From assembly GCA_023238725.1 (NCBI GenBank), contig CM041538.1, positions 8,864,880 to 8,928,879 of the forward strand: a stretch of DNA of 64,000 bases, given 5' to 3'. Positions 56,601 to 64,000 of this stretch are shown one piece after another. The notes below the pieces were generated by a model. The model had not been told where the DNA came from. It worked only from the letters and a program-made list of their open reading frames with translations, and did not search any database. Position 1 is the stretch's first letter; every line of letters starts with the position of its first letter. The DNA comes from Scortum barcoo (lineage: Eukaryota > Chordata > Actinopteri > Centrarchiformes > Terapontidae). The position numbers were made by a program, and so were the translations under genes.

Positions 56601-59600
56601 ACACACAAACAGAAAACATTTTTGGAAGGTGGTTAATTGCTGGATGATGTCTTTGCTGGGTGTAGTGACTCCCAGGATACAGGTGTTTTTACCTGCTTCC
56701 TCCTATCTCATATTTACAAGGCAGACATGAGGGTGATATCAATGTTCCTATCTTCTTCCCAGCAAGAAAATAAATACAAAACTAAGTATATTTCCCAAAA
56801 AGTCATAGCATTCTTCTGTCTGCGTTTTCTCCGTCTCCCTCCAGTGGCCCATGTCTCTCCTGAGTCCTCCACCCTTTCTTGTAAGCAGGAAACCGTCCTC
56901 CTTCCCACTGTTTTACTGTGCTTTTACAGCCTCCCCTCATTGTTTGCATGTGCTCCATGGACTTGCCACCCACTGGGGAAAAAACATTCTCAAGTGGAAA
57001 TAAAAATACCCCGTCAGGGCTCTGAATAGGAGACAGGTTGAAGCGGTGGCATTTGCATAATCAGTTGATGAACTGCATGTTAAAATGTGCTGCTCTACAG
57101 TCTGCTTAACATCAGCGGGTCTCATGGCTTCTTGTGGTTGCTGGTTGTAAAATGAAAGACTCTGCTGACACAGGCGTCAACACCAGCCGCAAACACTCAG
57201 CCTGCTTCAATTAGCAGAGCTGTGCTTTACCAGACAAAACCACTGTCTCCTGGACAGTGAAAATCAATGGCTGACACTGACAGCAGCATTAAAACAAAGC
57301 AGTCCGTCATTTCAATGGAGCTGCACATTCAACATAGCTTTGGTTTCTCTAGAGGCTCAGGGAAACAACTGTCTGGGACAATATTACTCATCAGAAAAGA
57401 GGTAATGTGCAAATTGTCTTAAGCTGGTGCCCGTAGTGTTTCTGCACTGCACCAGAGCTCACCTGTCAGTCAATCAGTGTGTGAAATGTTTCCCATTTCT
57501 CTCAACTCAGCAGCAGGAAATGTAAAAACCTTCATCCAGCCTGTGAGTGTCTTTTCCCATTTATTATTTAAACATTGCATACTGTAACTTCCATGCTAAT
57601 ATCCCAATGCAAAAATTATATACGATGCTTTCAGTTTTTATGTTTTTATCAATAAGGACTGTTCACATGTGTTGGGAAAGTGAACTTGTATATTCAGCCA
57701 TTAATAATAAATATTTGAATCCCAGAAATAATTACGGAAACATATAGCAACAACACAGGACTTACTGATTAAATCAAACTTTTGGTTTTTTAATGCACCA
57801 TATAGCAAAAGCTGTACAGTCTTTAGCGATTCAACACCAATGTGACATCACTGCTTATACAGTGTGGGGTAATAAACTCATGAAACTGCAGAGTCTTAAA
57901 ACTAGGGCAGCAAAGATTTCATCCTGGAGCAGCATTATTGAGAAGCTCATGGGACTAGACCTGGAGTCACAATCACACTCTTCTGACTGACTGACTCTTA
58001 AGAATTGTGGAGGTGGAGGCCCATTGGGCCAGTTGAGCACTGAAATGACAGCTTACAGCACCACAGCTGACAGCAACATAACTGATGACTGACAGAGGTC
58101 GTGGTGAAGTCATACTGGTGAAAGTGGACGTGGGAAACACTCGCATCCAGCTGAAAGTGAACAAAAGAAGCTTAAATTAGAGGGAACAAGCATTTTAAAA
58201 GTATCCTTTCTGCTTCTTTATTTAGGTTAGACCACCCCGCTTAGTGCACCTCACTAATCCACATTTCAGCCTCGACAGCTGGCTGTTCTGGCTTTCACCC
58301 ACCCAGAGGGCATCATCACACCAGTCGTCTCACCACCAGCCCCACCTTCTCACCCACATGCCCGCCGGCATCATCTCAATCTGTTAATTTCATGCTGCAT
58401 CACACCCCCACCTCCCCTCCTTTGTAATCCCCTCACCCCTCTCTTCACACAGCCCGAAGAGAATATAGTTATTTCCAGCTGACAGACATAGGGGATCAGA
58501 GGTTGTTGTTAGATTGCACAAGGCTGATACTATCTGCCCCCATTAGAGCAGATAAACCGTAACTAGAGGGTCGGGGGACATGTTCAGATGACCCTTTTTC
58601 GATTTGTGACTTTATGGTGTGAGTATGTCAGGAAGTGTGATCTGCCATTGCAAGTCACTGTCATCGTCACTCTCTCGAAATACACTGACACAAAGATGAA
58701 AATAGAGCTGTTTCTTAAGCAGTAGTTTGACATTTAGGGAAATACAATAAATCCCTTGCCCAGAGTAAGATGATACCACTCTCATGCCTGCATGGTAAAT
58801 AAGAAGCTACAGGCCCGGCTGATTAGCTGCAATGCTTTCTCTATTCTCATCAAACAGCAATACTATACTGTCGTCTCTGAAGCTGTTTTGGGAGACTGCC
58901 ATCGAGTGCCCTGAGTGCTAATGGATCTGCATTGATAAACCTTTGTTGGAGGGCTGGGCCTAGTATTGATTTGAAATCTACATAAGGTGCACTGAAAGCA
59001 CTCACAGAGTAGTTTGCATTAAGAGGTCAGGGGAGAAAAACAGCTGCTGATTGTGGAGAAGGTGGGGAGGTTTTGGTTTTGAGTTTCTTATTTGCCTTTT
59101 CTCGGTGGGAAATATTTGATCCGGTGCCGGAGTTTGTCCAAAGGAATGAGAATGGGATCTCTCGCTTCCTGTGCACTGCTTGATAAGGGAATAAACACAA
59201 AAGCAAAAACATTTAAAATATCTTTAATCATTGGATAAGCTCATATAATTTACATACTGCATAATATAATTCTCCACATTAATGAACATAATCAGTTAAG
59301 TCTTGAACATTTCCACTTCACAAAGAAAAAAATAACATTTTTCTCTGGACACATTGCATAACAAAATAATAAAAAATGCATCGTACCACTGAAATAAAAA
59401 CTGTTCCACTCACTCAAGCAAGACATATTGATTTGACTGATCCAGTGAACTGCAGTCGGTCTCTGTGGCTTTTATCTGTCAGTCCTCTGAGCTTTGTGTT
59501 GCCTTAGTTAAGTTTTGGACCCACTTCAGAGCCCAGTGTGCACTCAGTGGGGTTTATTTCAGCTCACTTCCATTTCTTTGAGCAGCTTGGGATGTGAACA

Positions 59601-60269
59601 AAACACACACACGGCGATGACGTATAAATACGATTCAAGAAAGGGAAATGCTTAATGGCTGTCTTTGAGGAGCTGTCAGGTACCTAGAGACCCAAGTCAG
59701 GCCTGGAATAAATTGTGCTTGCGCTTGTTTGTGTATGTATAAGAGGAAGGAAGAAAACAGCAGGACACCGGGAGTGGAAGTTTCCTTTCAGCTGCATGCT
59801 GCGTGCTACGCTGTTCAACACACTTTATCCCTCTTTGCTGCCTCTGGGGAGACACAATCACTCTGACTTTCAGCCTCTCAAAAATGGCCAAAACTTACAG
59901 GAAAAAGGCTTTTGACAGCGTTTCAGGTGGCTCATAGAAAACGAGCAGAGAGGATGAACGAGCTGAGTACTAATGCAGAACGGAGCAGCGGGCAGTGTGA
60001 GAGGAGGGACGCAAAATCAGTACCAGCAATGACTCCATGTGCAGCAATTTACTGCGCACATTGTTCCCTAAAACGCTGAAGGAACATCTTGAGCAACATC
60101 ACCTGACTCTGATTTTTTTCATCTTGTGATGCCTCTTAAGGACTCTCCACACTTTCATCTTAATCACCTCCTTTTAAATTCTGTATTTTATTAGATTAGG
60201 TTAAAAGTGAGCTTTATCTCATAGCTAATGCAGTGGGTATTAAATGTCCTTGCTGGTGCTTGGCAGATT
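56601..60269. other. non-coding; a further repeat copy at 58720-58840
   Basis: AGTTTGACATTTAGGGAAAT, ATGATACCACTCTCATGCCT and GGTAAATAAGAAGCTACAGG at 58720-58840 belong to the same family as 56375-56600. The rest holds nothing I recognise. Confidence 0.5.
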
Positions 60270-60605
60270 ACAATGAAATTAGATACCACTTTCTAATAAG
60301 GCTCCTTTTTATGATTAATAAGTCATTTAACAATGCTTCATAGATCAGTTATAAGCATTACTTACATCTTTTGGCTTGAGAGGCTGTAAAAATCCCACTG
60401 GTTGGTCTTTATCTCTTGTATTTACATTTTGGCAATAATGCAGTTAAAGGTTAGTAATCCATCAGTCCTCATAACTCAAATTTGGCTATTATTAATGACT
60501 TATAATTGATTTAGAAAACATTAGAAACATAATTAACCATGAACAAAAAACATTAGTTAAAACAACCCCTTTATAAACTGTGCCTTATTGGGAAGAAGTA
60601 CCTGA
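60270..60605. mobile_element. MITE-type repeat
   Basis: Starts GATACCACTTTCTAATAAGG with CTCCTTTTTATGATTAATAA. Ends CCCCTTTATAAACTGTGCCTTATTGGG, whose inverse resembles the start. The interior (CATAATTAACCATGAAC, AACATTAGTTAAAACAACCC) is a common teleost series. Confidence 0.6.
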
Positions 60606-63117
60606 AAATGTAATCAAAATTCATCGCAAATCATCGTTTGCTATCCTGACTCTGTTGAAATGCATCACCAGTCTCATCTCTTTCATCTCACCTGCGCTCA
60701 TTCGAACAGCACTGCTATACAGCCACAAGCACTGCAGTAAACACTGTTTTATGTCGCCGCGAGAGCTGAAGCCTGCTCGGCCTCATTGTCATGGCAACTG
60801 TGCGGATATCCACTCGTCTATGTAATCATGCTGTTTGTCTTGTGCCCAGAATAGCTGGAGGGTGCCTGGCACCTGAAGCCAAGGCAAACACATCATGCAC
60901 TGGACATCTGATAAATCCTGGACGTCATAAAAAGAGTAGAGCCGGCGGATTTTAGGGAGAAAGTTATGGCGGGGCTATGTTTACCTCCATACCCTCTAAA
61001 GAAGTCTGGAAAGTGAGCCTTGACTGAAAGGTGTTTTCCGCAAGCTTGCCAGTTAGTAACACATCCATTCTTATCCATGCACACAGCAGTTATTATCCCT
61101 CTTTCCAAAAACAATCAGGCCACAAGCCATTTTCTCCTGGCACCTAGACTGTCAGCACCCATTAAACCTCTGCCAATAAGCGGTTTAAAACATTGTTCAT
61201 ATTCCAATTTTAACCTGGATGTGCCCAGTGAAAACACATGACAGCATCTAGGGCTACAGTATAGCTTCAGAGAGAAACACCATAGCTGGATGTAATGTGT
61301 TTTACAGGTTTGTTCCCGGGACAAAAATGTAGACTTTTTTCCCCATATGGCTCGGCTAATTTGGAAAGAAAACCACAAACTAGCAGAGCAGACTGTCTCT
61401 TTGGCATGCAATATTGCTTTACAGCCAACACATATGTTAAAAAGGAAAGGAGGTTTCAAGTGACTTAATGTCTATGCTGTGGCTGGGTAATATGGTTGAA
61501 ATATTTTCTCTTCTTTTTGCAATCAAAGAGAGAGGGGAAGAAAAACTTGGGGGCTGAGAATTTTTTAAAATGTTCCAACTCGTCCAAGAGTTGAAGGTCC
61601 AATCTGAGCAGAGTTTTCCTCGCCTGTCTCCAGGGTCGGCCTGCAGTCGCTGTTTCTGTGGTGCCGGCTTTATGGTGCTGTCTCCAGCGAGAGGGCATTG
61701 TGCGTGCATGATGTGTGTGTGTTGGCACAGGCTGAACATTTCCATCGAACCAGTGTGGTGGTGGAAAGTAGGATGAAAAGAATGGCAGCAGGAGGAGAGA
61801 GGAAACACTTCAGTGGTTCAAACAAATGGAGATACTGTGTTTGACATCTCACTGTGGCTGCATATAAAGACAGAATTTCTTTACAGTGAGTGAACTGATC
61901 AAACGTGGACTTGATAGTTAACTCCGAGTTGATGTGTTATATTAACTAGTTGCACTAGAGTATACTGTATATTCATGCAAGCAGTGGCAGTCAACGGTTA
62001 AGTCCCATTTATTGACCCTTCACTGAACCTCTCTCATGAGCTCAGGCAAACGAGGCCTGTCAAGCTTCTGCTTTCTCCACATGTCGAAGGAACACACACA
62101 AAGCTGTAGTAAGAGCAATAAGTGTAAAGGTGTAGGGTATGTTAACACCTAGATGTGTTTATTTACACTTAGTTGGAGCCACAGTTGTGATATGTGAATG
62201 GATAAGATTGGTATAGTCCAGCAATTCCAGCTAATGTGAGCCGATATCTTCATGTTTTCCAACCACAGTAATTAGTCCTCATAACCTTTTCTATCATAAC
62301 ATTAAAAGTGAAAGACACTATTTTAAATTAAAAAAAGAATGCAAACTGGCAGCCAGTGTGTGTTAGACTATCCATCATTTTAGCCTTGTGGTACTGACAG
62401 TGTAAGTCTAGCACATCATGTAAAATATGTCATCAAAGGAATATTTAAGACCGCTTTCACAAGATTATTCTTTTTTGTTCTTTTAAATCAATTTAAACAA
62501 AAGAACAAAAACCTCGACAGGCGAAGCGGGGCTTAGAGTACGGTCAATTAAATGGTTAAAAAAGAAAAAAAAAATCTTTATATGTAGGTTCAATGTATGA
62601 AAAACTAGGTCCAAGACTTTTTAAGGACTTTTTGGCACTGACTGAAACGTGTCCATACCAAGCATCAAAAACGTCAGTCGTTTTGGAACAGTATTTTATC
62701 GGCACTGGTATGGAAAAGTTTCAAACTATTCCCAGCACCAAGAGGACAGAGCTCAGATGAAACATTTGAAGAACTGAGCCCTGCAATGATTAGGTACAGA
62801 AGCGAGCGATGACATGAACGCCAGCCTATTCAGAAGGCCATAAGGTAGGAGAGGGGGTAAGCCAAACCTTTTATAGGGAGCTATTTTTTGAAGTACTCCG
62901 TAGCATAAAGAGTCATGCACTGATTCTGTAATATTTCCCCCTCTGTTTATCAAGTGTGTCGCACCATCCCTGCAGCATTAGTATCACTAACTGCAGGCTG
63001 GTAGGAGATGTAGTAACACTGTGATGAATGAGCTGAAAACTGTTGAAAACCTTTGGGACTCATCTATTCTTATCCGGACCTGACAGGCCAGCTGTGCTCA
63101 GGCACACAGTCGGCATC
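60606..63117. other. non-coding, nothing recognised
   Basis: Several short frames overlap on both strands near 61440-61850 without recognisable similarity. Confidence 0.45.
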
Positions 63118-63133
63118 TGTCTCTCTCTCTCAC

Positions 63134-63166
<33 letters not shown>

Positions 63167-63167
63167 T
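63118..63167. repeat. (TC)n(CA)n microsatellite
   Basis: A short CT run followed by about 36 bp of CA. Confidence 0.97.
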
Positions 63168-64000
63168 CCTCTCCCCGTCAGTAGTCTTGGAAACTCCTGA
63201 AGAACAGACAATATTATTAGATTTCTTTTTGCTGAGAAGAAGTTGCTTATGTAAGCCGGGAGAAAGGCTTCGAGAAATATTGCTTTTCTTCTCTGACTGT
63301 GTTAGGTCTTCCGCGCATTTCTCACGATTTAACCAATAAAGCTCTCAGCACAAGGCATGCAATACCCACCCAGCATAACACATTTACCAGTCAACACTCA
63401 CATGGCCAGAGCGCACAGACTGTTGATCCAGCCATTTGTACACACAAGGGAGGGCCAAGGGGAGGCAAAAAACAATAATAATAAAGATAAAATCACTCAA
63501 AAAAACTCAGATTCTCATAACAACAGTGCAGTCATCTCAGGAGGGAAAGTACAGGCATATGTAGTTAAGGTTTACACCAATCAGGCACAACATCTGATTA
63601 TAAAAACTAACACGGTTTACCATAACGGTTAAAAAAAAGAAGAAGAAGAAAAGAAAATCAGCCATATTCAGTATTTGCCTACAACCAGTCACGACTAGTA
63701 CCTGATGCACAGAGTAGCTGTATTGCGATTCAGTGAATATACAATATTGCAGATGGTTGGTTAAGCACTCCACAAAGACACAAACGCTAACAGCGGGTAC
63801 GTCATTTCTCAATGAGGGAAACTATTACTAATGTCAGCGTCCTGTCACCTATTTTCATATCCTCTACTTGTTTTTTTGTTCAGGCAGCTACGAGTTCGAG
63901 TTATTTATGCAATAAATTTAATTTAATTTGTGACTGAAACATAATCAGTTGATTGGGGAAACTTTGGTCTTCTACTAAATCAAATGCAGTACCATAGGCT
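63168..64000. other. non-coding end of window
   Basis: TTTACACCAATCAGGCACAA near 63570 resembles the terminus of a common fish DNA element. Purine-rich GAAGAAGAAG near 63638. No exon recognised. Confidence 0.45.

Noticed and set aside
1..64000. Exons of leprot or pde4b, neighbours of LEPR in mammals
   Set aside because: I looked for LEPROT membrane segments and for conserved PDE4 regions and saw none; they must lie outside the window, or their exons are too short to see.
1..64000. tRNA, rRNA, CRISPR arrays or bacterial-type operons
   Set aside because: None seen; the regular repeats are simple-sequence microsatellites or transposon remnants.

Overview
The window is vertebrate nuclear DNA, almost certainly from a ray-finned (teleost, probably percomorph-like) fish. 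The signs are a long multi-exon gene with GT-AG introns, several introns of only 84-127 bp, abundant CA/GT/CT/GATA microsatellites, and many interspersed repeats of types I recognise from teleost genomes. There are no operons, bacterial genes or CRISPR arrays.

One protein-coding gene can be supported: the leptin receptor (lepr) on the + strand. It can be rebuilt exon by exon from a start-codon exon at 21383-21440 to the stop at 43126, and its intron phases agree at every junction but one. The predicted protein (about 1159 residues if one base is discounted; human long form 1165) has the whole class I cytokine receptor layout: signal peptide, N-terminal domain, first cytokine-receptor homology region with WSEWS, Ig-like domain, second homology region with WSEWS, two membrane-proximal fibronectin III domains, one transmembrane helix, a JAK-binding box 1, and a tail with three tyrosine motifs (YATVLL, YYLGM, YLPQ) equivalent to human Y985, Y1077 and Y1141. 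A GC-richer segment near 18.35-18.51 kb, next to a long CT-rich tract, is the best candidate for the promoter and an untranslated first exon. A 3' UTR with a strong poly(A) signal follows to about 44.33 kb.

The main anomaly is a one-base frameshift in the 84-bp exon at 37492-37575. Both halves of the exon match leptin receptor, but in different frames, so as written the gene stops at 37554, just after the second WSEWS, and would give a soluble ectodomain-like product of about 616 residues. All downstream exons look intact, so a sequencing/assembly error or a recent allele is more likely than an old pseudogene.

Layout: 1-18 kb is non-coding with repeats (a Tigger/pogo-like MITE, nested foldback elements, LINE/SINE-type tails, microsatellites, one long hairpin). 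18-21.4 kb is the putative promoter and 5' intron, with a Tc1-like MITE inside a GATA array. 21.4-44.3 kb is lepr, its introns holding further repeats and a 57-bp near-perfect palindrome. 44.5-44.9 kb is an inverted-repeat element. 47.8-50.0 kb is a 5'-truncated LINE-1-type retrotransposon on the - strand. 50-64 kb is non-coding with more repeats, a 38-bp perfect palindrome and a small CpG-rich patch. I recognised no exons of leprot or pde4b, which lie beside LEPR in mammals. I did not find a convincing undescribed biological system; the observations most worth checking are the frameshift, the uORF/start-codon arrangement and the palindromes.
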